From Ignavibacteriales bacterium (GTDB lineage Bacteria > Bacteroidota > Ignavibacteria > Ignavibacteriales > Ignavibacteriaceae), in contig CP065001.1 in NCBI GenBank assembly GCA_016700155.1, positions 3,410,001 through 3,474,000 on the forward strand: a stretch of DNA of 64,000 bases, in the 5' to 3' direction. The notes under the pieces were generated by a model, which ran no database searches, was not told the DNA's origin, and saw only the letters and a program-made list of their open reading frames with translations. Of this stretch, positions 44,432 to 53,034 are shown one piece after another; position 1 is the first letter of the stretch; each line of letters opens with the position of its first letter. The position numbers were made by a program, and so were the translations under genes.

Positions 44432-45094
44432 TTAATTTTCAATCCATCCATCATTCAGTTTAATTATTCTGTCACCGAACGATGCGTTAAATTCTGAATG
44501 AGTAACCTGTATAATCGTTTTACCTTTGTTATTCAGGTTCTTTAATAATTCCATAATTTCTTTTCCCTGGTCGGAGTGAAGATTTCCCGTAGGTTCATCC
44601 GCTAGAATTAATTCAGGCTCACCGATTATTGCACGCGCAATAGCAGTTAACTGCTGATGCCCGCCTGAAAGCTGTTCGGGAAAAAGATCTTTCTTCGCTA
44701 CGATATTAAACCTGTCAAGCAGATCAGCAATCCTGCTTTTTCTTTCTTCACCCGGAACCTTTTGATAAAGCAGAGGCATTTCAAGGTTCTCATAAACTGT
44801 TAACTCGTTTATAAGATGAAAACTTTGAAATACAAAACCGATCTTTGATTTATGCAATTCGGTTAACTGTTTTTCATTAAGCTTGTGCACCGCTTCTTCA
44901 TTAAAAAAGTATTCGCCCTGGTATTCTGAATCAAGCATACCCAGTATATAGAGCAATGTTGATTTGCCTGAACCGGAGGGACCCATGATCGATACAAATT
45001 CTCCCTGCTTTATATCAATATTAATGTTCCTAAGTACAAATGCTTTTGAAAACTTATTGGAGTAATGCTTTTCTAAACTTTTTACTTTGATCAT
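44432..45094 (-). CDS. MacB/LolD-type ABC ATPase B with altered signature and D-loop
   Basis: A 220-residue ATPase. Walker A (GPSGSGKS, 38-45), Q-loop (GFVFQSFHLINELTVYENLE), Walker B (LILADEPT) and the switch histidine (QVTHSEF) are intact. The signature reads LSGGHQQLTAIARA, where the family has LSGGQQQRVAIARA, and the D-loop reads GNLHSDQG, where the family has GNLDS-x-x-G. Both differences touch residues at the dimer interface, so turnover may be slow or it may need to pair with ATPase A. It starts 2 bases after the stop of permease copy 1. Confidence 0.92.
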   Translation of the reverse strand: MIKVKSLEKHYSNKFSKAFVLRNINIDIKQGEFVSIMGPSGSGKSTLLYILGMLDSEYQGEYFFNEEAVHKLNEKQLTELHKSKIGFVFQSFHLINELTVYENLEMPLLYQKVPGEERKSRIADLLDRFNIVAKKDLFPEQLSGGHQQLTAIARAIIGEPELILADEPTGNLHSDQGKEIMELLKNLNNKGKTIIQVTHSEFNASFGDRIIKLNDGWIEN

Positions 45095-45096
45095 AA

Positions 45097-47547
45097 TTAT
45101 TCATTCCTAAGTGATTCAACCGGGTTAGCAATCCCGGCTCTGACAGCATGCATGCTGACAGTGATTAACGCTATGATGAGTGCTGTTGTACCGGCAAACA
45201 GAAATACAGTTATATCTAAATTAATTCTGAAAGCAAATCCCTCAAGCCAGTTATTCATTACAAAGAAAGCAACCGGCCATGCTATGATGTTCGCTATTAA
45301 AACCCACAAAGCAAATTCTCTTGATAGGAGTATTATAATTTCAGGAACAGATGCGCCAAGAACTTTTCTTATTCCGATCTCTTTGGTTCTTTGTTCAGTA
45401 ACAAATGCAGCAAGACCAAAAAGTCCGAGGCATGCTATAAAAATTGCAAGCACGGAAAAGATTGAAGTGATTGATGCGGTTTTTTCTTCACGTTCATAAA
45501 GTGAAGCAAGATGTTCATCAACAAATGAATAATTGAAGTACTCATTGTTTGTAAATTCATCCCATACACTCTCAAGGTAACTTATAGTTGCCTGCATGTT
45601 TTCAGGTCTGATTCGAACTGAAATAGTGCCGGAATTTTCTACTTCGGGGTTTAAAATGATAACTAAAGGACGAACCTTTTTGTGCAGAGTTTCATAATTG
45701 AAGTCTTTAACAACTCCTATTATCGAATATGATTTTGCATCCGAATAACTTTTTATCTGGTTCAGAGTTTTCCCGAGTACATCGGTCGTTCCAAAATCAA
45801 TCAATGCCGCTTCATTAACAAGTAGATTTAAAGTATCAGACGGAAATTCTTTTGAAAAAAATCTTCCGGATGCCAGTTCGATCTGGTATGTATTTAGAAA
45901 ATCATAATCTGCCTGAACAACCTGCATAGGTATTGGCTCTGTGCTTGTTGTCTGGTTAAAGATATAACCATGACCCGGTATGCCGGGATCAAACATCCGC
46001 GCTGAATTTGTAACGCTTACAACTCCGGGATTTTTTAGAAATTCATTTTTTAATGCTTCAATTTTATTTTGAAGAAATCCGGTTAAACCTGGTTTGTGTA
46101 TTAATACCAGTTGATCTTTTTTAAATCCAAGATTTTTATCCTGCATAAAGTCCAGCTGATTTTTAATAACCATTGTGCCGACAAGCATTAAAATGGATAC
46201 AGAAAATTGAACGACTACTAATGAATTGCGGAAATAACTTTTTCTTCTGCCTGTTGATGAACCTGATTTTAAAACATGTATCGGCTGGAATGAAGAGAGA
46301 TACAGAGCGGGATAACTTCCAGCAAGTACCCCGACCAAGAGAGCAAAACCACTAAGTAATAGAATGGTGTAAGGACTGCTGAACAGGTTTAATTGAAGGT
46401 CCCTTCCGACAAACCTGTTAAATGAAGGCAGAGTTAATTCAAGCAAAGCAAGTGCAATAATTATTGCTATAACACTCATCAGAATTGATTCAATAAAAAA
46501 CTGGAGCATAAGTTTCAGCTTACTTGAACCAAGCGTCTTTCTTATCCCTACTTCTTTTGCTCTTCTTTCAGATCTTGCTGTAGCAAGGTTCATAAAATTA
46601 ATGACGGCGAGTAGCAATATGAAAACCGCAATCGCTGAAAATGCATAAGTGTATGATGCATTGCTTGTCCTTACATCACCCCATTCAGTGTTCGGATCAA
46701 TTCCATATTCATCTGAATACAGATATATATCTTCGAACGGCTGAAGAAAGAACCTGTATTCATTTCCATTGTTAAGAACTTCTTCAAGCGATACACCAAG
46801 TGCAGCCTGAACCTGTGAACCGACATACTCAGGTGTAGCTTTATTAATTTTTTCTTCAAGGATTTTTGGATCAGTTCCATTCTTTAAAACAATGTACGTA
46901 CTGTACCATGATTCAAGCCATATTGGTTCATCAATAATCGGGTAAGTAATTATTGAAGCTAAAATTTCACACCTGAAGTGTGAATTTTGCGGAAAAGGAT
47001 TTATAACTCCTGTTACTTTGTAACCGCCTTTCTGATCTGAAACAAGAATTTTACCTATCGGGTTTTCATCACCAAAATATTTTTGCGCTATCTTTTCTGT
47101 TATTACAATTGAGTTCGGCTGGGTTAATGCTGTTTTTGCATCGCCTCTGATAAAAGTTAAACTGAACACATCAAAAAAAGTTGAATCAACCCAGTAGATG
47201 CTCCATTCCCTGTGCGACTTTTCCCCGTACTCAAAAATCTGGTTGCCGAAATATCCTATTCTTGCGTATGTCTCTAATTCAGGAAAATCCTTTAACAGAG
47301 TTGGTCCTAACGGTCCGGCAGTTTTAGAACCAATTGCCTCGGTTCCATTAAGTACGATCTTCAATCCGGCACGATAAATATTTTCTGAATTGTTATAACC
47401 TTTATCATAACTCAGATCGTCATAAACGAATAGTGCAAGCGTAATAAAACAGGTAAGACCAACAGCAAGTCCTACAATATTTATTACCGAAGAAACTTTT
47501 TCTTTCTTCAGATTCCTGAGTGATATTCTTAAATAATTCCGTAACAA
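45097..47547 (-). CDS. FtsX/MacB-type ABC permease, copy 1
   Basis: An 816-residue paralogue, the longest, opening MLRNYLRISLRNLKKEKVSS and ending NPVESLRNE. The start is TTG at 47545-47547, preceded by CGGGGATAAAAG. Coupling motifs are AKEVGIRKTLGSS and TKEIGIRKVLGAS. It lies between the two ATPase genes, 20 bases after ATPase A and 2 bases before ATPase B. With the adaptor and ATPase A it would make a minimal MacAB-like unit; the remaining copies follow as expansions. Confidence 0.92.
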   Translation of the reverse strand: MLRNYLRISLRNLKKEKVSSVINIVGLAVGLTCFITLALFVYDDLSYDKGYNNSENIYRAGLKIVLNGTEAIGSKTAGPLGPTLLKDFPELETYARIGYFGNQIFEYGEKSHREWSIYWVDSTFFDVFSLTFIRGDAKTALTQPNSIVITEKIAQKYFGDENPIGKILVSDQKGGYKVTGVINPFPQNSHFRCEILASIITYPIIDEPIWLESWYSTYIVLKNGTDPKILEEKINKATPEYVGSQVQAALGVSLEEVLNNGNEYRFFLQPFEDIYLYSDEYGIDPNTEWGDVRTSNASYTYAFSAIAVFILLLAVINFMNLATARSERRAKEVGIRKTLGSSKLKLMLQFFIESILMSVIAIIIALALLELTLPSFNRFVGRDLQLNLFSSPYTILLLSGFALLVGVLAGSYPALYLSSFQPIHVLKSGSSTGRRKSYFRNSLVVVQFSVSILMLVGTMVIKNQLDFMQDKNLGFKKDQLVLIHKPGLTGFLQNKIEALKNEFLKNPGVVSVTNSARMFDPGIPGHGYIFNQTTSTEPIPMQVVQADYDFLNTYQIELASGRFFSKEFPSDTLNLLVNEAALIDFGTTDVLGKTLNQIKSYSDAKSYSIIGVVKDFNYETLHKKVRPLVIILNPEVENSGTISVRIRPENMQATISYLESVWDEFTNNEYFNYSFVDEHLASLYEREEKTASITSIFSVLAIFIACLGLFGLAAFVTEQRTKEIGIRKVLGASVPEIIILLSREFALWVLIANIIAWPVAFFVMNNWLEGFAFRINLDITVFLFAGTTALIIALITVSMHAVRAGIANPVESLRNE

Positions 47548-47567
47548 CTTTTATCCCCGTTACTTAA

Positions 47568-48257
47568 TTACACGTGAAATTTTTCTTTATAATTTTCCGT
47601 TACTACATGTCCATCGAACAAATGAATAACACGGTTGCCATATTCTGCGTATGTAGGTGAATGTGTTACCATTACAATTGTAGTTCCGTTTGAATTGAGA
47701 GTTGTAAGAAGATTCATTACTTCATCGCCTCTTGCTGAATCAAGATTACCGGTTGGTTCATCCGCCAGAATTAATTTCGGGTTACCGACAATTGCACGAC
47801 CAACTGCGACTCTCTGCTGCTGACCGCCGGATAATTGCTGGGGAAAGTGATTTGCACGGTGCATTATTTCCATTTTCTCCAATGATTCATTCACTTTAAT
47901 TTTTCTTTCTGATGTGGAGTGACCGAGATATAACAAAGGAAGCTCGACATTTTCATAAACTGTTAATTCGTCAATCAGATTAAAACTTTGAAACACAAAC
48001 CCGATATTTTCTTTTCGCATCTGCGCGCGCTGACGTTCTGAATACTTAGATACTTCCTTGTCAAGAAAATAAAATTCACCTTCGCTCGGATTATCAAGTA
48101 AACCAAGTATGTTCAGCAGAGTTGATTTGCCACAGCCAGATGGGCCCATTATTGAGACAAATTCTCCTTTTTCAATTTCGATATTCACATTGTTTAATGC
48201 GGTCGTTTCAACTTCTTCAGTTGTGTAGATTTTTTTCAGGTTTGCAGTCTTTAACAT
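47568..48257 (-). CDS. MacB/LolD-type ABC ATPase A
   Basis: A 229-residue ATPase with fully canonical motifs: Walker A GPSGCGKS, Q-loop VFQSFNLIDELTVYENVE, signature LSGGQQQRVAVGRA, Walker B LILADEPT, D-loop GNLDSARG and switch TH. It powers the FtsX-type permeases. It follows the adaptor gene by 34 bases. Being intact, unlike ATPase B, it is likely to be the main energy source for the six permeases. Confidence 0.95.
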   Translation of the reverse strand: MLKTANLKKIYTTEEVETTALNNVNIEIEKGEFVSIMGPSGCGKSTLLNILGLLDNPSEGEFYFLDKEVSKYSERQRAQMRKENIGFVFQSFNLIDELTVYENVELPLLYLGHSTSERKIKVNESLEKMEIMHRANHFPQQLSGGQQQRVAVGRAIVGNPKLILADEPTGNLDSARGDEVMNLLTTLNSNGTTIVMVTHSPTYAEYGNRVIHLFDGHVVTENYKEKFHV

Positions 48258-48291
48258 TTGGATGCTCCTTTTTAATTATTAATTCCTGTTT

Positions 48292-49542
48292 TTATTTTAA
48301 AACTAATTTTTCAATATCCCTGTAATTTTCATAAGAAGATGTAACTACTTTTTCACCTTCTTTTAATCCTTCTAACACTTCAAATACCTGTGAGTTCTGA
48401 CGACCCAGTTTTATATCGCGGCGTATTGCGAAGTCTCCTGAATTATCAACAACAAAAATCCATTGTCCGCCTGTTGTCTGATAAAAGCCTCCTCTTTCAA
48501 CAGTGAGAGCATTAGATAATTCACCGAGCTCAAGCCGTATCTGAAGTGTTTGTCCGCGTCTTATAGTTGTAGGCACTGTACCAGTAAAATGCATGTCCAC
48601 TTCAAATCTGCCGTTGGCAACCTGGGGGTACACTGTCTTAATAATCAGGTTATAGGTTTCTCCAGCAAAAGTAAATTCGCCGGTCTGCCCGGGATTTACT
48701 CTTGCAATGTAATGTTCATCGATCGATGCTCTTACTTTAAATGAATCGATCACATCAATCTGTCCAAGATTTTGTCCCGGAGAAATTGACTGACCAATTT
48801 CGGCGCGAAGAGAAGTTAACTGACCTTTGATCGGGGCGCGAACAGTAAGATTTTCAAGCTGAGTTTTTGTCACGCCAAGATTTTGCTGAAGCTGCTGAAC
48901 TGAAATTTCAAGTTGATTTATTTGTTCAGCTCTGAATATCGAATCCTGGCGGTATGTTTCCATAGTCAGGGCTTTTTTCCGTACCATATATTCGAACTGA
49001 TCTTTGGAAAGATCGTATTCATTTTTCGAAATAAGATTCTTTTCAAAAAGTTTTGTGTTATTCTCATAAACTCTTTTGCGTTCGAGTATCTGGTAATCGA
49101 GATCAAGCAGCTGACCCTGCAGGTTTAATTTATTTTGTTCAAATGCTAATCGTGTACTTCGCAAGCTATTGATCTGCTGGAAGACATTTGCTTCGTTATA
49201 GATAATACTGAGTGTTAATTGCGCGTTGTCAAACTTTACGATTGGATCTCCTGCATTAACAAATGCGCCTTCTTCAACAAATCTTTCAACTACTCTTCCT
49301 CCGTCACTTACATCGAGAAAGAAAGTTTGAATTGGCTGTACTGTTCCTGTAATTGGTATAAATTCCTGGAATGGTTCATACTTAACCGAACCGATAGTTA
49401 TTTTTTCATTGTCAACATTAAGTCTTGTGCTTTTATCACCCAAAACAAAATTGTAAAGAACTACAATGATAAAAACCGATCCTAATCCGGTTATTATTAT
49501 TTTTTTAGGCGTCCAATTTTTCTTTTCTATTTTTCTGTCCAT
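48292..49542 (-). CDS. HlyD/MacA-type periplasmic adaptor
   Basis: A membrane-fusion protein of about 416 residues. I start at ATG 49542 because GGAG lies 6 bases before it; a GTG at 49554 is in frame. One N-terminal helix (IIITGLGSVFIIVVLYNFVL) is followed by a half-lipoyl segment (VVERFVEEGAFVNAGDPIVKFD), a long coiled hairpin, a second lipoyl half (VRAPIKGQLTSLRAEIGQSISPGQ) and beta-barrel domains. It links the inner membrane permeases to an outer membrane channel; no TolC homologue is in the window. It is the first gene of the minus-strand operon and lies behind a sigma-54-like promoter at 49587-49602. Confidence 0.93.
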   Translation of the reverse strand: MDRKIEKKNWTPKKIIITGLGSVFIIVVLYNFVLGDKSTRLNVDNEKITIGSVKYEPFQEFIPITGTVQPIQTFFLDVSDGGRVVERFVEEGAFVNAGDPIVKFDNAQLTLSIIYNEANVFQQINSLRSTRLAFEQNKLNLQGQLLDLDYQILERKRVYENNTKLFEKNLISKNEYDLSKDQFEYMVRKKALTMETYRQDSIFRAEQINQLEISVQQLQQNLGVTKTQLENLTVRAPIKGQLTSLRAEIGQSISPGQNLGQIDVIDSFKVRASIDEHYIARVNPGQTGEFTFAGETYNLIIKTVYPQVANGRFEVDMHFTGTVPTTIRRGQTLQIRLELGELSNALTVERGGFYQTTGGQWIFVVDNSGDFAIRRDIKLGRQNSQVFEVLEGLKEGEKVVTSSYENYRDIEKLVLK

Positions 49543-49586
49543 CTGATTCTCCACAATAGAATTACCGGAAAATATACCTGGCTAAA

Positions 49587-49602
49587 CCCAATTTTTGTGC
49601 CC
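49587..49602 (-). promoter_or_regulatory. Candidate sigma-54-like promoter of the ABC operon
   Basis: The minus strand reads GGGCACAAAAATTGGG. The -24 part matches (GGGCAC) and TTG of the -12 box is present, but the usual GC is GG. Start would be about 34 bases before the adaptor ATG. The palindrome at 49702-49738 lies 100-136 bases upstream, the same distance seen at the glucan promoters. Confidence 0.42.
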
Positions 49603-49701
49603 TTTAATCAAATACGAATGGATTTTGTATCTCAGATATAAACCATCTGTCATGAAAATTAACCGGATTTTGCAGCTGGAGTGAACGACATTATAAATGA
49701 C

Positions 49702-49738
49702 TGTCCGCATTCGTTACACTAATGTTCGAATACGCACA
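49702..49738. promoter_or_regulatory. Palindromic candidate activator site of the ABC efflux locus
   Basis: The arms TGTCCGCATTCG (49702-49713) and CGAATACGCACA (49727-49738) are inverted repeats matching at 10 of 12 positions around a 13-base spacer. The sequence is unrelated to the AT-rich site of the glucan regulon. It lies between the adaptor operon and the divergent sigma-54 activator, as expected of that activator's binding site. Confidence 0.55.
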
Positions 49739-49795
49739 TATTACCGGAAGGTTAATGAATTGATTTCTTTTTTTTATGTGAATTAATTACGACTC

Positions 49796-49996
49796 TCAGG
49801 CAAAAGTATGATGATGCTTTACGCTTCTGAAATCTTTCTCATGGGAAACACCGAGATTCTTCTGGCAGTTTGTACAAATGTACATGTAGCGAATTCCAAC
49901 CGAGGAAACAATTTTGCAAACCCATGCAAATGAAATTTCTTTCCTGCAATGCGGACATGTAGTTTTGATTTCTTCTTTTTCCAGTTCTTTAATCAT
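49796..49996 (-). CDS. Small zinc-ribbon protein
   Basis: A 66-residue protein with two cysteine pairs, TTCPHCRKE and ICTNCQKN, about 29 residues apart, which form a classic zinc ribbon. The end is rich in His (KHHHTF). GAGGA lies 4 bases before the ATG; a TTG one codon earlier is also in frame. A well-matched sigma-54 promoter is found about 65 bases upstream. Function unknown; it may bind nucleic acid or protein. Its position between the ABC operon and the sigma-54 regulator, with the same kind of promoter, suggests membership of the same regulon. Confidence 0.78.
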   Translation of the reverse strand: MIKELEKEEIKTTCPHCRKEISFAWVCKIVSSVGIRYMYICTNCQKNLGVSHEKDFRSVKHHHTFA

Positions 49997-50059
49997 CAAA
50001 TCCTCAATACCGGTTAGACTCGTTAGATAGAAAATAGTTACATGGGATTAAATAAAATT

Positions 50060-50075
50060 AGCCATTCCTGTGCCA
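50060..50075 (-). promoter_or_regulatory. Candidate sigma-54 promoter of the zinc-ribbon gene
   Basis: The minus strand reads TGGCACAGGAATGGCT: a perfect TGGCAC -24 box, N5, and TGGC with the required GC at -12, in exact GG-N10-GC spacing. No long palindrome lies at enhancer distance upstream, only a half-site TGTGCGTA near 50099-50106 that resembles one arm of the 49702 palindrome. Confidence 0.58.
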
Positions 50076-50221
50076 CAAAATAAAATCATGAACTATTTGT
50101 GCGTATGGTTTTTGATTGCAAAAATATTATCCGTTTTTGAATCCACATTTACATTTAAATTTCAGTAACTTTCTTGTTAAGAAATGATTATTTATTACCT
50201 ATTTCTGGCGAGCTAATCTGC

Positions 50222-51598
50222 ATGGAAAAAAGTTCAGGACGAGTATTGATCGTCGATGATAACGAAGACATTCTGCTTGCAGCAAAATTATTGCTCAAAC
50301 CACATGCCTCTTATATTTATACAGAAAAGAATCCTGAAAATATTCCCCAATTAATAAAATCAGAAAACTTCGATGTTATTTTCCTTGATATGAATTTTAC
50401 TCAGGATATGACAAGCGGACAGGAAGGATTTTTCTGGCTTAAGGAAATATTTAAGTATGATGCCGCCGCAATTGTAATTCTGATAACAGCATACGGCGAT
50501 GTTGAAACAGCAGTAAGAGCTGTAAAAGAAGGTGCCACAGATTTTGTTTTGAAACCATGGCAGAATGAAAAATTCCTTACAACGTATTCTGCTGCATTGA
50601 AGCTGAGATATTCTCAACTGGAAACGAATAATCTACGTCAAAGACAGAAGCTGATGCAGGATGATTTCAATAAAAAATTTCCCGAGCTTATCGGAAACTC
50701 TCCTGCAATGCAGAATATTTTTCATACAATCGAAAAAGTTGCTTCAACAGATGCAAATGTACTGATACTTGGTGAAAACGGAACGGGAAAAGAACTTGTA
50801 GCACACGCACTTCATAAACAATCACGACGTTCAGGCGAACCATTCATAAATGTTGATATGGGAGCCATTACCAAAACTTTATTCGAAAGTGAATTATTCG
50901 GACATGTTAAAGGTGCATTTACAGACGCAAGAGAAGATAGACCGGGTAGATTTGAAATTGCTTCTGGAGGTACATTATTTTTAGATGAGATCGGGAACAT
51001 TCCGCCGGAACTGCAATCTAAATTGCTAACCGTACTTCAAAGCAGAACAGTTGCAAGAGTCGGCGCAAACAAAAGCAAATCGTTTGATATAAGATTAATA
51101 TGTGCTACGAACATGCCGATTTATCAAATGGTTTCTGAACAAAAATTCAGACAGGATTTATTGTACAGGATAAATACAATCGAAATAACATTACCCCCAT
51201 TGAGAGAAAGGACCGAAGATATTCCCCTGCTTACTGATCACTTCCTTTCTGTCTATACAAGGAAGTACAATAAACCCGATCTGAAAATAAATGAAAAGAC
51301 AATAAATAAACTTATTCATTATTCCTGGCCCGGAAATATTCGTGAACTTCAGCATGCACTTGAAAGAAGTGTCATTTTATGTGAAAGTGATGAACTGCTG
51401 CCTTCAGATTTTTTTCTGCAGGGTGCAATTACAAACGAAGAAAAATTTATTGTTGATAATTACAATTTAGAAGAAGTCGAAAAAATGGTGATAAAAAAAG
51501 TTATTACTGATAATGAAGGTAATATTACAAAAGCCGCTAAAGAACTCGGGCTGACAAGAACATCACTTTACAGGAGAATGGAAAAATACGGTCTATAA
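50222..51598 (+). CDS. Sigma-54-dependent response regulator with GAFTDA loop
   Basis: A 458-residue NtrC-type activator. I start at ATG 50222, directly before the receiver (MEKSSGRVLIVDDNED); an upstream TTG at 50174 would add 16 unrelated residues. Receiver: D11/D12, phospho-acceptor D56 (VIFLDMNF), K111 (VLKPW). AAA+ domain: Walker A GENGTGKE (184-191), sigma-54 loop GAFTDA (231-236) in place of GAFTGA, Walker B TLFLDEI. C-terminal Fis-type HTH (TKAAKELGLTRTSLYRRMEKYG). The D variant is seen in some natural activators, so it is probably functional. First gene of an operon with a phosphatase and a kinase, divergent from the ABC operon it probably controls. Confidence 0.95.
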   Translation: MEKSSGRVLIVDDNEDILLAAKLLLKPHASYIYTEKNPENIPQLIKSENFDVIFLDMNFTQDMTSGQEGFFWLKEIFKYDAAAIVILITAYGDVETAVRAVKEGATDFVLKPWQNEKFLTTYSAALKLRYSQLETNNLRQRQKLMQDDFNKKFPELIGNSPAMQNIFHTIEKVASTDANVLILGENGTGKELVAHALHKQSRRSGEPFINVDMGAITKTLFESELFGHVKGAFTDAREDRPGRFEIASGGTLFLDEIGNIPPELQSKLLTVLQSRTVARVGANKSKSFDIRLICATNMPIYQMVSEQKFRQDLLYRINTIEITLPPLRERTEDIPLLTDHFLSVYTRKYNKPDLKINEKTINKLIHYSWPGNIRELQHALERSVILCESDELLPSDFFLQGAITNEEKFIVDNYNLEEVEKMVIKKVITDNEGNITKAAKELGLTRTSLYRRMEKYGL

Positions 51599-51627
51599 TT
51601 TCACAGGTTGATAAAAAAATTTAACTA

Positions 51628-53028
51628 ATGAAGTCTTTCAGAATTAAAGTTGTTATCCGGGTACTGCTTCTTGCAATAACAATATTCCTGTTGTTCTATC
51701 TTTACCAGCAGGGAGTTTTTGCTGCGACATTAATTATTATTTCTGTAATAGTTGCACTCCAGATCATATCACTGATAAGATTTGTAGAAACCACTAACCG
51801 TGAGTTGAGTAAATTCTTTCTTTCCGTTAAACACTCTGATTTTTCGCAATCATTTCTTAAACAGGATCTTGGTCCGACTTTCAATGAATTAAGCAACTCA
51901 CTATCAAACGTGATCAACCAGTTCCAGATTGCGCGCTCAGAAAAAGAAGAACATTTTCAATACCTGCAGACTATAGTTAAGCATATCGGAACCGGTATGA
52001 TCTCTTTTCGTGATAACGGACAGATTGAATTAATGAATGATGCCGCAAAAGAATTACTCGGTACATCTGAAATAAAAAATATTCAAAGTCTTTCGGCTTA
52101 CAATGAAAATTTTGTTCAGACATTAAAGAATATTAAATCCGGCGAACGCGAGCTCTTGAAAATCGAGACGGATAAAAAAATAATTGAGCTTTCATTATTT
52201 GCAACTGAATTTAAACTGAGGAATACGCGATTCACGCTGGTTACATTGCAGGATATAAGCAGCGAACTTGAGCGGGAAAGGCTTTCGAGTGAACTTGAAA
52301 TTGCAAGGCAGGTTCAAAGAAGACTTCTACCGACTTCAAATCCTAATGTAAAAGGCTATTCAATTGCTGGCTTATGTATCCCTGCGAATGAAGTCGGCGG
52401 AGACTATTATGATTTCATACAGATAGATGAAAACAAACTTGGTTTTGTAATTGCCGATGTTTCCGGCAAAGGATTGCCAGCCGCATTCTATATGACTCTT
52501 ACTAAAGGTATTTTTCAATCATTCGCAAAGAGTAAATTATCACCTAAAGAAGTACTCATCAAAATAAACTCCCTGCTTTACAGCACAATTGAACGCGGTT
52601 CATTTGTAACAATGTTTTATGGTGTTTTAGATATATCCTCAGGAAAATTTCAACTGGCAAGAGCCGGACACGAGCCTGCTATATTTGTAAGTGAAAAAGA
52701 AAAACAAACAACTTTTATAAGACCGCAGGGGCTCGGATTGGGACTTGAGGATGGTCATGTTTTTGCACAAAGCATTGTTGAAACTGAACTTCAGTTAAAT
52801 GATGGCGATTTGCTTTTCTTTTATACCGACGGATTTACTGATGCAAGGAACAGGCTTAGCGAAGAATTTGGTAAGGATAGTATTTTAAGTTTAATGAATC
52901 GTGTAAACGGACTGAGTTCAGAAGATCTTGTCCGCGCTGTGTCAAATGAAATTTCAAATTACTCCCGCGGTGTTCCGCAATTTGATGATATGACTTTTAT
53001 AGCAGTTAAAACAGATAACAAATCCTGA
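51628..53028 (+). CDS. Membrane SpoIIE/RsbU-type PP2C phosphatase with PAS-like domain
   Basis: A 466-residue protein. Two helices near the N-terminus (residues 8-48) are followed by a linker RFVETTNRELSKFFLSVKHS, a PAS-like domain (about 105-210) and a SpoIIE-type serine phosphatase (about 225-465) with its metal motifs intact: EVGGDYYDF, VIADVSGKGLPAA, RAGHEPA, FYTDGFTDA and FDDMTFI. These enzymes usually dephosphorylate an anti-anti-sigma protein, but no RsbV/RsbW homologue is in the window. The N-terminal 210 residues closely match those of the kinase encoded next, 6 bases downstream. Substrate unknown. Confidence 0.92.
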   Translation: MKSFRIKVVIRVLLLAITIFLLFYLYQQGVFAATLIIISVIVALQIISLIRFVETTNRELSKFFLSVKHSDFSQSFLKQDLGPTFNELSNSLSNVINQFQIARSEKEEHFQYLQTIVKHIGTGMISFRDNGQIELMNDAAKELLGTSEIKNIQSLSAYNENFVQTLKNIKSGERELLKIETDKKIIELSLFATEFKLRNTRFTLVTLQDISSELERERLSSELEIARQVQRRLLPTSNPNVKGYSIAGLCIPANEVGGDYYDFIQIDENKLGFVIADVSGKGLPAAFYMTLTKGIFQSFAKSKLSPKEVLIKINSLLYSTIERGSFVTMFYGVLDISSGKFQLARAGHEPAIFVSEKEKQTTFIRPQGLGLGLEDGHVFAQSIVETELQLNDGDLLFFYTDGFTDARNRLSEEFGKDSILSLMNRVNGLSSEDLVRAVSNEISNYSRGVPQFDDMTFIAVKTDNKS

Positions 53029-53034
53029 TGAGGG

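Noticed and set aside
45152..45499. 115-codon plus-strand frame in permease copy 1 (similar frames at 36897 and 39624)
   Set aside because: The similar antisense frames arise because the permease paralogues are conserved on the coding strand; they show no independent start signals.
50107..50122. Plus-strand sigma-54 promoter for the regulator operon (TGGTTTTTGATTGCA)
   Set aside because: The spacing is GG-N9-GC, one base short of the strict N10 requirement.
50174..50221. TTG start of the second sigma-54 regulator
   Set aside because: The additional 16 residues precede a complete receiver domain and have no counterpart in the family; ATG 50222 is preferred.
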